From positions 5,177,845 through 5,241,844 of the forward strand of contig LS997566.1 in assembly GCA_000469685.2 (NCBI GenBank): DNA of 64,000 nt, given 5' to 3'. Position 1 is the first letter of the stretch; each line of letters opens with the position of its first letter. Below, in pieces: positions 24,335-37,233 of this stretch. The position numbers and the translations under genes are program-made. The stretch comes from Haemonchus contortus. Taxonomy: Eukaryota > Nematoda > Chromadorea > Rhabditida > Trichostrongylidae. The notes below the pieces were generated by a model. It searched no databases, was not told the DNA's origin, and saw only the letters and a program-made list of their open reading frames with translations.

Positions 24335-25589
24335 CTGGAATTAAATTAGAATAAAATCACAAAAGATGCTATACCATCACAATTACATGCACGCAGTCAC
24401 CCCATAATTGGAATTACAATGATTACGACCTTGTCGTCAAGCTAAAACATATCCTCTTTTCTTGTTTACATACATAAATTAGGGTGAAATCGAGAACAAA
24501 ACAATCTCAGGAAGGCTATATCTATCTTCTCCTCAAACAAATCAAATTGGAAGTCAGAGGTGGCATTAAAAGAATCCTTTTTGTGTATTTGGTCTCCGGT
24601 CACTGTAGGTTTACCATGTGGGAACCTATACTGTAAACATTCGGAGTACAGAAAGCTTGGAAGGTCCAAATTTGACTTGTTTAAATTTTCCAACTTCCCT
24701 AGCTACTTCTTGGATTCCCATGCATCGTTACCTATGGAACAGCTCAGAGAGGGAGGTAAGGAAGAAGAGGTATGATAGGGAGAAGGAAGTGAGTGAAGTA
24801 GGCAGATCTGCATTCGGTATACTGGTATCACATGCGAAAAACATCTATTTACGATAAACAAGCCTGCTTTCCAGATCAACTGCTTCAAAATAAATTAGAG
24901 AGCGAAGTGGGAAGAAATTTTTCGAGTAAAAGGATTTGAGAACGAAATCATACCTTAAATTGTTGGACGGACCTTAAATAAGGAAAACACTGGGAAAAAA
25001 GGAGCCGATTTCATCTATTCCGGGATCAGCAGATGTTTCAGAGCCTCCAGGATTTTTGCGAAAAAGAGAAATAAAAGGTGTGAAACCTGTTCAAAGAACG
25101 GTTCATAGAAATATCATCCTCAATACTCTAGAGAATTTTCTTTTCCTAAAGATTCCTTCCTGAGCAGGTTTGAATTTACTTTTATTTTTCCTTGACATTT
25201 ACAATTGGGAGGTACTCCAAGATGGGAAAACAAACCCCGACTGCCACACACGAAGCTTTTCGCTAGGTTCAAAGGAGACACTGAAATATCTTGGGTATTC
25301 TGGAACCCTCTTGGAATTCCAAGAAGATTATATCTGCAGATTGATGAGAAGGAGAACACAATAGGAAATCAATAAGGACTGATCGATAGATATAAATTCT
25401 ATATAAAGATGCGCTGGTCAGTTTGGCACGATCCTCCATGCCATTGACAGTGCGTGCGGGAATCGATCGACACCCCCTCCTTCTCGACAAGGTTTTTCCT
25501 CATTGAACCAGCTTACAAAAAGCCATAGCATCGAACACGCACACATGGCTCAGCCTTGAAAAAGATAAGGTCATCACTGCAAGATATTA

Positions 25590-26100
25590 TTATTTTTACT
25601 AACTGCTATAATTTATTAGAATCTTCGAATAAGTAATACAAATTTTCGCGATAAATAATAAGTGATAATGATAGTGGTGATGATATAGTGATAAATAATA
25701 ATAACTAGTAATAAGTGATAATAATAATCATTAATAACATCCATTAGTAATCGTGATACCACCCAGTAATAATGGATGATAAAAATAACTGATTGTCACA
25801 TAATAAGTGATATAGTAGTAAATGATAGTGATAATAACAACAATAACGACAATAATTAAATGGTAAAGAACAAACCCTAATAAATAGAATTCGTAATAAC
25901 TGTAATTATATAATAATAATCGCAGTGTAAATGAATTAACAGAATAAATTAAATCAGAAAAGTGAGAAGGCCTTGCCGAGATGTCGCTACTGGTCGTCAG
26001 TAGCAGTAATGGTAGCGCTATGCGATAATGATGGCGTTATGGTAATAACGTGTAATCTGATATAACAATGTCATATAAATAATAATAACGGTAGATCAAG
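25590..26100. repeat. AT-rich simple repeat (TAATAA / GTGATAAT)
   Basis: Half a kilobase dominated by TAA, GATAA and AATAAT units with drifting spacing. Stops in most frames; non-coding. Confidence 0.85.
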
Positions 26101-27884
26101 CTCTTCCCTCTGTTTGCAGGAATACTTCGAAATAGAAACAACGGAATCATATCCAAACGCCAGAATGGCCAAGATTTCCATGCCTAGGAGGTTGGAGAGT
26201 GCAGAATACTCATTTAAAAGACAATGAACTGACTCAAGTAGTGAATTATCCCTATTCTGCGGAATCCAAGATCGAATATTTGTGCCTGTGCCTCTAAGTA
26301 CCGAACTGTCATCATTGAGATGCAGACCCGAGACCAGGCTCGTAACCGCTCGACAATCCCAGGATAACAGCAAGGTCGGCATAAACTTTATCATCGTGAG
26401 GATCGCAACGAAAATAGGGCTCACAGAAAATAGTTAAACTTCATGATTCCAGGTCGAAAAGGGCGAGTACTTCTGCTTAGCTGTCGTGAGCCGATGGTTA
26501 AGAACTTACCCTTTTCGGCCTGTCATCGAAAAACAATGGCAAGAGAAGGTCAACCAGATGAGCTCCACCGTCAGATTTTACGACCTCGTGACTTCAAGTT
26601 CTACCAGGCTTTACTTTTGGAACAGAGCCAAAAATGTTTTCATTGGGACTGAATAAGGTAAATATCAATCTGAGGCTTGGCCTTTGTATAGAAATGAGTA
26701 CGAATGCGAAGATTCGAGAAGGAAGGCGAGACGGTTCCACTGAGGTTGGCTCAAAGACAATGTAATCGGTCATTACATTTCGAGAAGACGCTAGAAAGTA
26801 GTAACCCTTGTCGGTTGTTAGTACGAAACGACCATTTCGACGAACCATAGCCAAAGTGGGCTCATTAGCTTCCCTAGCTCGATAAATATTGCAAAAATAG
26901 TCCAATCGGAAGGACAAATCGAAAAAATCCCGTCGAATACAGTGTTTGGGAGAAAAAACCAAATTTGTTAGTACAGTAAACAGTAGACTGAAAAAAGTAA
27001 ATACTTATAAAATTCGAAATATAGTGCAGGACAAGGAAGTCAATTCGGGAGCGCACTTCACGATCTATTTTGGGTTGACTGTCATCCTTCGTCTGTCTCG
27101 ACTGAGAGGTCAATAGGGCGGCGGTGGAGCCTCGATTGCGGTATAAGGAGGATGATGGGCAGATGAATGGTAGTTGTGGGAAGGCACGAACCAAAACGTT
27201 ATGAAAGGCGCCCAACTGAAACCTTGAATGAAGATCGTCCACGATAAAAATCGCCCTGATCTAGGCCGAGTTAGCAGGGACACTTAGCGGTGTAAAATGT
27301 CGGAGCTAAAAGACCTGAATGCTCAGACGGCCTCGGTGAGGCCCAATGAAACGAAATCCATCAATGGTGGTCGAAGAATTGAGGGGAGCCAGTCTGGAAA
27401 GGGAATCGGGAACTCATTAAAGGTCAACGGTCTCGGTACGGGTCGATTAGTGACGAATAGGAAATTCTGACACCTTCATAATATGAATGGAGTGCCGGTG
27501 TGACGGAGGGGGGTAATATGAATTGGCCGAGGTAGCCATATGGAACGACGGACGTCGTCGCCGCCATCTATTCAGGGACGTTGGACGTCACCAAAAAACT
27601 GCCAACACAGTTCAACACCATTGCTCATACGCCATCCAAATTTGGTATGTTCTATAATAAGTGGATTTCCTCGAAAGAAGCTGGGAACGACGCTACACCT
27701 AGAAATTCGCTTTTCATTGTGGGACTTCTTATCTCGCTCGGGTATAAAACATTGAAAAATAGTAAAAGTAAAATTACCTTGAATTTTAAAATTAACTGTT
27801 TACTTAAGGACGAGATGGCGGAACAGAAAAGAAGACATTCTTCCGAAACAAAAGAAAAAAAACTATCTACAAGGTTTGCGAGTC

Positions 27885-27985
27885 AAAGGCAAAACCTCGG
27901 CATAGGACAGGATTCGAACCCCAACTAGTGCTTTACGGGCACCGTAGAAAGCCATGCTCTTACTTCAGGGAGAGGGAACCCTCCA
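27885..27985 (-). repeat. Second tRNA-derived repeat family, copy 1
   Basis: On the minus strand: AAGAGCATGGC, then GTGCCCGTAAAGCACTAG and B box GGGGTTCGAATCC. It matches the copy at 40606-40700 in order and spacing and differs from the main SINE, which has no AAAGCAC block. Confidence 0.6.
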
Positions 27986-28352
27986 ACTTCATGATCATGA
28001 GCTTGTTTACCAAATTGAAGGGAAAGTAACCCTACAACCTTATGGCGTTGTCTTGAGATTGGAGAAATACTTTAAGTTAATCTTTCGTCACGAAATTAGT
28101 CTGAAAATTATCTTTTTCCATCTCAACTGCAAGTTCTTGACATTTCGTTTAGTTTTTTATTTTTTTATATCACAATAAATAAAATCAACAAACAAATAGA
28201 AATTGAAAATCGTCCCAGACCGATGCCGAAAGTTTTTGTGTATAAAACTTCATTCGTATAAAATATTACCTTGTTCAAAGAATACAGTGAAATCCAACTT
28301 TTTTGATGAAGGAAAAAGCTGGTTACGTATAAAGAGATGAACGACCTTATTA

Positions 28353-28367
28353 GGATGCGCCATGCAC
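28353..28367 (+). repeat. Short GGATGCGCCATGCAC repeat
   Basis: One of five near-identical short motifs in the window (28353, 34143, 56127, 58917, 59746). The reverse complement resembles the GCGCATCCC tail of the main SINE, so these are probably SINE 3' remnants. Confidence 0.5.
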
Positions 28368-31300
28368 CTGGTTTTTTACCAAAAATTTGAAAGCACTCCA
28401 CGCATCTTTTTCCCTACAATGGTGAAAGCATGGCCATGGCACCATCAAGGTTTAATACTACTATACAAAATTTTGCAGTACCATAAAATATTTGAATAGA
28501 AAGCAGAACAACCGAAATAACAGTAACATGGGCTAACTGAATGACATTGGGCGTGGCTGAGGTAACGAGGAAAGGCGGCGCTTATGTAAGAGCGATTAGC
28601 GGAACAAAATCCGGCACGGATCTCGCCTTCATCAGCTATCCAAATGATTCTCGGGTTTCTATCATTCCAGTTTGCCTACTGTATTGCTCATGGGTGAGAA
28701 AAGTAACGCTGTTACCGCCTTCTCTTATTCTGCCTTAGCCTTTCTACCCTTTCTACCTCATTTACCTGATTCTCGAACCGTCCGGGAGCTGATACCACTC
28801 ACTTCTCCATCGGATAGCGTCCGATTCATTTTAAAAACTGAGCAGTAACCCCTCACTAGCCACTCGAAAAAGGCCCTTGGGTCGCAATTGGGGATGATTC
28901 TTCCAGAATTTGAATTTCAGTTCAGTGTCCCATGGAGCAGCAGAGGTGGGCTCTGAACATCTAGCAGATAGGCTTTTTGTCGAGCATACAAAGGAAGTGC
29001 AGGAGTTTGCTAGAGTTACAAAGGCACCACAATCGTAAAAAGGCAAGCGCCGGCTGACTTCTGAAAGTAATCGCCGCTATGAGGCTGATCAGAAATGAAT
29101 CATATTTGTACTATCGGTAATCAGAAAAATGAGGAATTTTCAATCAAAATAAAAAGTAATGGCTTTGGAATTCCAATCAGAATTCAGATTCAATGAATTT
29201 ATGCCGATTTCAAGTGAAATGTATAGAAAACAAGTGAGTTTTGAAGGACGATGCAATGAGCTGCAAAATGCGATTAGACGGCGACGACGATCAAACCTCA
29301 ACTTCAGACACAATTGAGGACCAACCAACCAACCGGCTTTAGTCTATGTCAAGCCGTAGACTGCTAGGATGCTGAGAAGAGGCGGTTTTCAATGGGAAAA
29401 CTCTTAACACCTGAGAAGAGTGGACAACAGCTATGCAGCAAAGGAAAAAGTGACCAGATCCACTTCACGAAGCGATCGTCGCCAGTTGATCGTGGAACGG
29501 TTGATCCGTTGAGGCATCAGAATCGCAAATGATCAGCGACCATGGATCTTCAGATACTGGTTTTCTACTGTTAGAATTCCATGCTGAACATACGGCTACT
29601 GAATAGAGCTAGCACCGTTTCACTACTGGTCGAACGCGCCGTGAATGTGCCCTTCATTGATCCCTCCACAGCGTCAACCAGGTTTGCCATGGTCTCCAAG
29701 CTTCAAACACTATCTAAGATTAAGGACTTTTGGATAAAACCTTAGTACATGTGACCTCCGACCTATATTAATATGCCCACTTTTCGAGTTTTTGCATTTT
29801 CCTCCAAAAAGATTTGAATCTTCCGGTTCGCAAGTGTGACACCATGTACCAGGTGAAGCCGCGACTTCCACTTTCCCAAGTCTGTGTGAATTGGCCCTTG
29901 TAACTGGCGCCAGTCATGAAACTCGCTGCGAACCGGGCTAATTACTCTAGGTCCAATCTTTTTTGCACCGATCTAGGATGTGTTGTTTACGAACGTCGAG
30001 CGGTGCTCAGAACGAATAAAAAGACATACAGAACTATGAATTTTTCCGTTGCCTCTGTAAGGAGGTAGGCTTCGGTACAATACGTTTATGGGGAAGGGTA
30101 GTTGATGGGGAGGGTGACTAGCACGACTAGCATAGTGGCGCGTGCATCGACCGATCCCGGAAGTTCTGACCCTGATAGCATTCTATTTCCTCTACAAATA
30201 TAGACAAAAAACTTGTGTAGTGTTTATGGAGACATCATCGACTGAATCTGAGAGCTACCGTATTCTCTGCTACTTCATCCTCTGAAAAAACAATTAGGCA
30301 GGACCAAAAATCTTCCCTTCACAGGCTCATCCGAGCATAGAACCCGTTAGGGCTTTTGCTATAGGTTCTGCTTATTGCTAAATGTATACTAATGATTAGT
30401 CAGATCCAAATCCTGAGTTCTACACATATGGGCCGAGCCCAGAATCGATGGCGATTTATATCCTTGATATACATCCTTGATATAAACATATGCTATTTTG
30501 AATGGACGTCAAGTGCGTGGCGTAGCTGATCATGGCTCATAGATGCGTTATTTTATGTAGCTATGAACCTTTTCCGGAACCAAAGGGAATTCATTTGAGA
30601 CGCAATAACTGCTGGAAAGATTCTTCGGCTGAATGGATATCGAATGTGTCTCAAAAGATATTGAAAGGCGTTGAAAGCACCGGTTCACCGAAACTTTTTC
30701 GTGTCAGGCGTTGCTAATCGGGCATCCCGATTTTCTGAAAAAAAAGTCTTCGTGAAGCCATAGCTTTTTGATAAACCATCCAACAGCATTCCATCGGAGC
30801 GTATTAGTGAATTGAAAGTACAAACCGCTAGTTCCGTCAAGCAAGAAATCCTGTGTGGTGTCGACGCGGTGGCGGTGGAATACAATGGGGAAGATGGTAC
30901 AGGGTTGGGCCTCAAGTGCAGGATCCTGGTACACAGTACGGCCTGGTACTTGTGAACTGCAATTTTAAGCCTCTGGTTCGTGTTGCTGACAGAATACTCG
31001 TTGTCCCGGGGCATCGTTAATCAGAATGAGGTCAATCAATCAGAATCATTGACTTTTGGGTGCGACGAAAAGTTCACTCTCCTCCACGATGGTATCCCCA
31101 AGCACTAACTCGTTGGTGACTCCGTCTGCTCAGTCTAAAGTTGGAAAAAAGCGGTGGGCAGCCCAAATATACGTTCACGGACGATTATGAGCGGAAGTCA
31201 TGTTCCTGGCGCACCTCACGGGACACAGCGCCATGTGCCATGATCGATAGGCGGGTAGGCATCTGGGGCCTCTGCGAATCATTCGGGCGACACACAACTT

Positions 31301-31462
31301 ATTTGTCGGAGAATTTCAGTCGCCTTCGAGTTGTTGTCTGTTTTTATGACCTTTGAACATTTGTTTGCAGCGCTCGAGCTCTGAAAAACGCGAGCGACTG
31401 GCAGCCTTCTCGAGAGCCTCATGGGAACGCAGTTGGCAGTTTTGGAGTGTTTCCGTGGCATC

Positions 31463-33441
31463 ATGTCTTTCCATATGCTCTACTTTCTTCTACTTTTGAC
31501 TATAATATCGACCCAGTCCGTGATGGCAAAGGTATTTTTTATAAATTTGTTAGCAATATTGAACTGTTTTTTATAGTAGCTCCAATCAACTTGTTTATTT
31601 GTTTATTTTTGCCTTGGCAGCGCGAATTTATAAGAAATTTGAAGGATTCTGGTGGACCGCTTATTTGTTCATCTGTATGTAGCCTCTCTGCCTAGTTTTT
31701 TCGGTATGTAGACTGACAAGTAGAGTAACTGTAAGCTTACTAGGTCAAGAAGTTTCCCGTACTGTGACTGGCTTTTTGGGTCAGAAAATCCCGTAAGGCA
31801 CAGTGAAAGGACGGGAGGAGAAGCTGGATTTCACAAAGACTTTGAGGAGCGGGGCTTTTCCTGGAAGTCAGAGTTTGGGACAGATGGGACACGTGCACGT
31901 CTGTAGCACATTTACACGTTTCGGGTGTTTTTCTCGGAATTCCGCTACCACTTTTTGTTGAAGTATCGGGGGGAACGTTCGGTTGTTCTAGGGCGTTCCC
32001 ACATCATAAACTCGACCCACTGAACCATTTATCTAGGAAAACACAAAGTTCTTGCACCACTGTTGACCCGGAATTCGATGGGAAGCTTCTTCGATATTTG
32101 TGAAATATGAATTCAACAGTCCTTTTTTACTCAGGTGATATTTCACAGCAAGAAACCTTTCGACGTTTTGTGTGATTCAAATTTTTCTTCAAATTTATTG
32201 ATAATATACTCCAGTTAACCCAAAAATACCGATTTTTCTATTTTTTTCTTTTATTTTCGTGAAAAATTTGAACTCACAATTAGTGTCAGTACGGTTTTTA
32301 TCTGTATTGCCTCCATGTAATCTGTGAATGAATAAATACATAGATAAGTAAACAAATAAATGAGTAAGTAGATAACTAAATAAACAATCTACTAAATAAG
32401 ACCATTCAAATAATCTGGCCAGGAATAGACTCAATAAAAAAGCTCCAGTGTGGTCTTACTGACTTGGGGGAGAGTATAGTTAAGAGAAATTGGAGCAAAG
32501 GAGAAGGTCGCTGCTACCGCACTCACGACCCGTTATCGAATCCCAGCTCGGATTATCGAGTGCACTAGCTAGCAGAGCACTTCATCCCTTTGAGAAGGCT
32601 CAGTAATGCCAGATTTTTTTTAAGGATAAATTCGATTGTATGTCGAGAGGGCCCCCAAGCCGTCCCCTCACCCACTCACTTATCTCTATCTGATAGTGTT
32701 ACCAATCATGGGACTGAACTTTGTTTCATTACCCAATCAAAGGAAACGGACTTTTTCTACCGACGGAAACTGGTATGTTCACAATGAACTCGCGGCAAGT
32801 ATTTCAATCCGGTTCTTTATTCGGCCTTTTTATAGTCCTTAAAAACTCCGTTGGTGGTCTTCCAAAACATCGCGTATGCAGATGATATAAATTCAGTCAA
32901 GTTTATGAAGTTTTTATTTATTTTTATCTGCACAATTATGTGTAAATATATTGGGCCGGGCGGCGAGGTGGTGTAGTGCCAAAGGGCGCACTGCCACCCA
33001 TGCCTGGTCCGAGTTCGATTTCCGGATCGATACTTGCCCAAGCCGACCTAGCTTTAATCCCTTTGGGATCCATTACTTGGAGCCAGATTCGTCTGGGAGG
33101 ACAAAGGCGTGTACATCGACTGGCTACTGAAATTTATTTTGTAGAACATATAGGCATTCAAAACTCCATTACGATTGTAAGTAGAAGTCAAATGCAGGGC
33201 GCATCCCATAAAGTGATCGAGTGATACCGAAAGACTTTATCTTTAATGTTTTTTTTTTTCACCAAAACGAGCAAGCAAACAGTCAGCATTGTTTCAGAGC
33301 TTTCCTTTTTTGCAGGAATGTGCGGATCGTGCAGAAGAAGCAGTTTGTGCAGCTCATGAAGACAATGGCGATTGTAGAAGACCCGAAATTGAACTACAAA
33401 TGAAGTTACTGTGCAAGAAGACATGTCAACTTTGTGCCTGA
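31463..33441 (+). CDS. Secreted protein with C-terminal ShKT domain
   Basis: Exon 1 (31463-31531) is a signal peptide: MSFHMLYFLLLLTIISTQS ending MAK, donor GTATTT. Exon 31621-31674 (REFIRNLKDSGGPLICSS, donor GTATGT) joins in phase 0. Exon 32697-32772 (after CTGATAG: VTNHGTELCFITQSKE, ending RRKL, donor GTATGT) ends in phase 0 and joins the last exon, 33316-33441 (acceptor TTTTTTGCAG). That exon has the six-cysteine ShKT pattern C-x8-C-x8-C-x12-C-x3-C-x2-C, including GDC and CKKTC, then one Ala and a stop. At least one exon between 31675 and 32696 is missing from this model, because the phases on either side differ. ShKT domains are very common in nematode secreted proteins, alone or after enzyme domains; the role here is not known. 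A SINE (32958-33235) sits in the last intron. Confidence 0.65.
32958..33235 (+). repeat. tRNA-derived SINE, copy 4
   Basis: Near full-length copy: GGCGGCGAGGTGGTGTAGTG, B-box region GAGTTCGATTTCC, CCAGATTCGTCTGGGAGGAC and a 3' tail GGGCGCATCCCATAAAG. Lies in the last intron of the ShKT-domain gene. Confidence 0.8.
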
Positions 33442-36116
33442 TACATGAATGACACTGTCGCTGCGATTTTTCTGAATTTTCGAGGAGTAAAAAGTTTTTT
33501 TCCAAAGTTATTTACAAGGTAAATAAACTGTTCTGTACTTGGAGTGCTTCGAAATTTTGCAGGGTAAGAGTAGAAGTTTCAGTCTTAACGTTTCACATTT
33601 AAAAAATTTCCCTCTAGTCAGTCGCAGCGGTTACACGCTAGGGCAGGAGAATGAAAGGGGAAGGGACAGGAGCAGGGTTTGAATGTTCAGTAGTTGCTGG
33701 GAAGTTTTGGAATGAAACAAAATACAAAAAACGGTGGAACACATTTGTATTTCTGCGGTGATGGAGAAAGGTTAGCGTTCGGACGAGTTTTGCTCTCTTC
33801 GCTCGCATGGCCCATTTCTTTACTGTAACTGCTGTTCTACTTAGAAGTAGTCACATGGCTGTGATTAATTGCGAACCTTCTTGCTACGATGTGGCCATTG
33901 AGAAGTGATGGATGCGGAAGACACAGTTGAGGGGTGAGAAGGAGGGATCAAGGGGAGCCTCTTTCCGCTAGGCGAATCTGGTCCCCGGCGCTTTTGTCCT
34001 TCGGTCAGCTTGAAGCTGTAGAAATCACGCAACATATGCGTGTGTTACTAGGAGAATCTTTCCCCACCAAAGGATCGCCCTCTCATTGGAATGTACGATC
34101 AAAAGACATTTAGATAGTGTCAAACGTGTCGGGCAACCATTCGGATGCGCCATGCATACCCTTTCGGTTAGGGATCCTTCTGGCATTTGAATGCGTATAC
34201 TGCACGGAAAACCATATCCAAACCGAGTTGCTTTTGAAAACCAACGATTTCGTTTGTCCACTGCGGAATGACGCTTTTGAGAACCAGCGATTTCGTTTGT
34301 CCACTACGGAATGACTAAAGTCCTGAAGAGGACCGATAGGCATGGGTAAAATCAGTTCCATCGGCAACTTTCCCTTTTATGAACTTACTCCCTTTTCAGA
34401 TTAATACTACCGTATATCTACGTTCTAAATAAATAAATGTGTGAACATGCCTGAAGAGAAAAATATGGAGTGTTTGTGAAAACCGAGCGTCATAAGTAGA
34501 GTTAATCGGCGTCCAGAAGAACGGAGGCAAAGTGCCTCCATTCGAGGAAAGCGAGTAGAATCATGCTTGCTATATCATTCTCACTGGAGAACGTGTTTTA
34601 TGATGATTTTGCTTTTTGTAGCTATATATTTCCATGAAAAACTTCCCAACCAAGCTTAGATATGTTCTACATTAGGCCTGTATGCTGATTTTTCTTCTCA
34701 AAGTCGGTTCTCCTATTTCCGATGGCACCAATGCCTATCACATCTTATGGGGTTTTTTTCAGCTTTCATGATTTCAAATAAGGCGCCTAAAACGGTATTA
34801 ACTATCTTTTGGTAGTCATTTTTGTTGTTTACTCGATTCAGCTCTATTCCCAGTACTCAGAAGAGACTTGCCCTTTGAAGCTCCCATTGCAGTTGGCATT
34901 TCCCGTTGTTTATTATGCGCATAACTTGCTGAGAACATCGTCCTTTTAGTTTTTCCATCGATATGGTGCCACTTACTCATATCGTTCACTGATCGTGCTC
35001 CGGGCCTTTCTCTTTCCCCATAGAAATCATGGGTCTCTGATTTTCTCTCTCTTTTTTTCTCTTTTGTTCCCTTTAATTGGGCATTTAGTTGACGTGTTCG
35101 ATGATTGGCATCTATCAAGTTGTTGGTTCTTCAGGTATGCGTGAGTATCTGATCTGGATGTCTCATTTACGATAGGGAGTTCTGTGCTATCAGTAGGGAA
35201 ATCGAGCTACAGCGGATAGCCCCGCCCACGGTAACAAAGTGTAACCTACACCGCCGGAACGTTCTTCGAGTTCTTAGGACGTGAAAGGTCAACGATGAAG
35301 CGCTCGATGATCAGTTCCTTTCTTCAGACACGAAACAACCTTTAATTGTTGACGATCGCTGGTGAAAGCCTTGAGGATGTCGGAAGCGCCAAGTTTTTTG
35401 GAAGCTTTTCTTGAACGACCAAAAGCAAGGCTGTTCTTCAAAGGCTTCGACTAGTTTTTGCTGCAAACTAGGGTTATGATTAGACGGGAAGTCAGACCAG
35501 AAGCCTCTAGTGGTTTATTGGTACCGGAAACATTAGATGTCTGTTAGCAGCGACTTTCTTCATGGGCTTGCCTGTGGCAAGTCGTTGTGTGAGGCAAATA
35601 TGCATCCAAGTTATTTTACTATGAATTTGATTACGTGGCGCATTCCATTCCTTTATAACTAGAAGGAGCAGCAGAGCTTTTTACTTTATCGAAACGGCTT
35701 GGCACTCAACTCCTTTTTGAATCGTTGCACTTGGCTTGCAGGTGTTCTGCAGCTTCTGATTTCTTTTTTGTCGTAGCTGTTGCAGCTGTACAGCAAAACA
35801 GTGTCGCTACGATTTCGAGCTAAAACTAGACATTTCTGACGTCGGCTGCACCCAATTCCCTCCCTCTCTTAAGTTTCTCATCTCAGCTACGTTATCATCT
35901 CAGAGCAGCTTCTACATGTGGTTCGATTTGAAGCTAGTTTTATCCCGACCCCTTCGCTAAGAGGAGGCAGTCAATGTCGAGCTTCCCCTCAGTATCGACC
36001 CTACTAACCTTTCGGAAGATCTTGGCTGATAAATAGTCAACTCAATCATTCCTGGAAGCATAGAAGCCACCGCATGATGGCATAGATTTATTTGATAAGT
36101 CTTAATAATTATTGTT

Positions 36117-36415
36117 GGGCGGAGGTGGTGTAGTGACAAGAGGTGCACTCTCACGCATGCATGGTCCAGGGTCGAATTTTGGATAAATTCTTGCGTTGAC
36201 CAATCAAGCCCTCCATCCCTCCGGAATCGGGTAATTGGTACTGGACTCGTCTAGGACGATAAATTCATTGACTTGTACGTCGGATGGCCACCACAAGTCA
36301 TTGTATGTATACTGCAAATGCAAATGGCATGCAAATGCTACTACGGTTCTGAATGGAACTCGAATGCGAGGCGCATCCCACAGACGGGATGGATCAACCC
36401 CCGAAGACTTCATCA
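36117..36415 (+). repeat. tRNA-derived SINE, copy 5
   Basis: GGGCGGAGGTGGTGTAGTGA start, a diverged B box (GGGTCGAATTTT), TACTGGACTCGTCTAGGACG body and the GAGGCGCATCCCACAGACGG tail. Confidence 0.8.
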
Positions 36416-37219
36416 CTTCTACTAATTGCTCGTTCACCTATTTGTGGCTTCATAAGCATACGCACTGAGTTTTTTCCAAAAAATTCTGTCATTTGGACGC
36501 TTTACGACCAGAACTGGTTGAGACCTTTGCAGCAGACGATGGAAGCTGTAAACTTCGGTTTATCAAGATTCATCTGTCTGTCCAGCCTTCAATGATGACC
36601 TTTAACGATAAGCCGCCAGTGCTGTTCTGATTTGATGAATAGACGTCACACCATCTGATTCTTCGCCCTTCGTTAGCCGTGGTCGGTCTCGTTTTGTTTA
36701 TGGCTGGCTGCGCAGCAACAGATGCTGAAAGCATTTTCTTTGACCCGTTGGTCGGCCATAGAAATACGCCTCGGCACCGCCTCATCCTAGTCACTGCTTG
36801 TTACCCTTTCCTGAATTTTTAACTAAAAATTTGGCTATTCTTGAGGTTGACTTCCGCTGACGTCATGTGCAATCTAAGTCATTCTCACAAGATTCGTCTA
36901 GTAGACCCGTGAAGAAATTAGGAAAACGGTAGGTTTGGGTGGTGCGTAATTTGGTTTGTACAGGTGGTAGATAAGAGGACAAAACCTTTAAAGAGAAACA
37001 ATTTTTGTGATGAAAAACTCTTTAGGAACGTCACCAGGATGTTAGGGGCAGGCCAGGGGCATGGGGGCGTGGTCTACACTTCTCTATTGAGTAGATCGTC
37101 TGAAGACCTTGGGACGCCGTTGTAACGAATTGTAATACGCTATGTTCAAATCAATTTTATGCATTCCAAGCTGAACAGTTGCAGCTGGAGATTTTTTGAA
37201 ATGAACTGCCCCCTTCCCT

Positions 37220-37233
37220 CCCCCCCCCCCCCC
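37220..37233. repeat. Poly-C tract
   Basis: Fourteen C in a row inside a C/T-rich stretch (37208-37240). Mononucleotide runs of this kind also occur at 2453 (G) and near 48821 (C). Confidence 0.9.

Larger units (their letters stand above)
24700..31462. other. AT-rich and repeat DNA, no recognised gene
   Basis: Holds a TAATAA/GTGATAAT simple-repeat field (25590-26100), the second SINE family (27885-27985), a short GGATGCGCCATGCAC repeat (28353) and many overlapping short frames. A minus-strand stretch at about 26660-26890 (EPTLAMVRRNGRFVLTTDKGY) and one at 30704-30934 look coding-like but show no known domain and lack convincing splice borders, so no gene is called. Confidence 0.4.

Noticed and set aside
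30704..31014. Overlapping minus-strand open frames with protein-like composition
   Set aside because: Two frames are open over the same DNA, no splice sites fit, and no family is recognised.
31279..31478. Minus-strand open frame with coiled-coil-like composition
   Set aside because: It is antisense to the clear signal-peptide exon at 31463-31531 and its surroundings, and has no matching neighbour exons.
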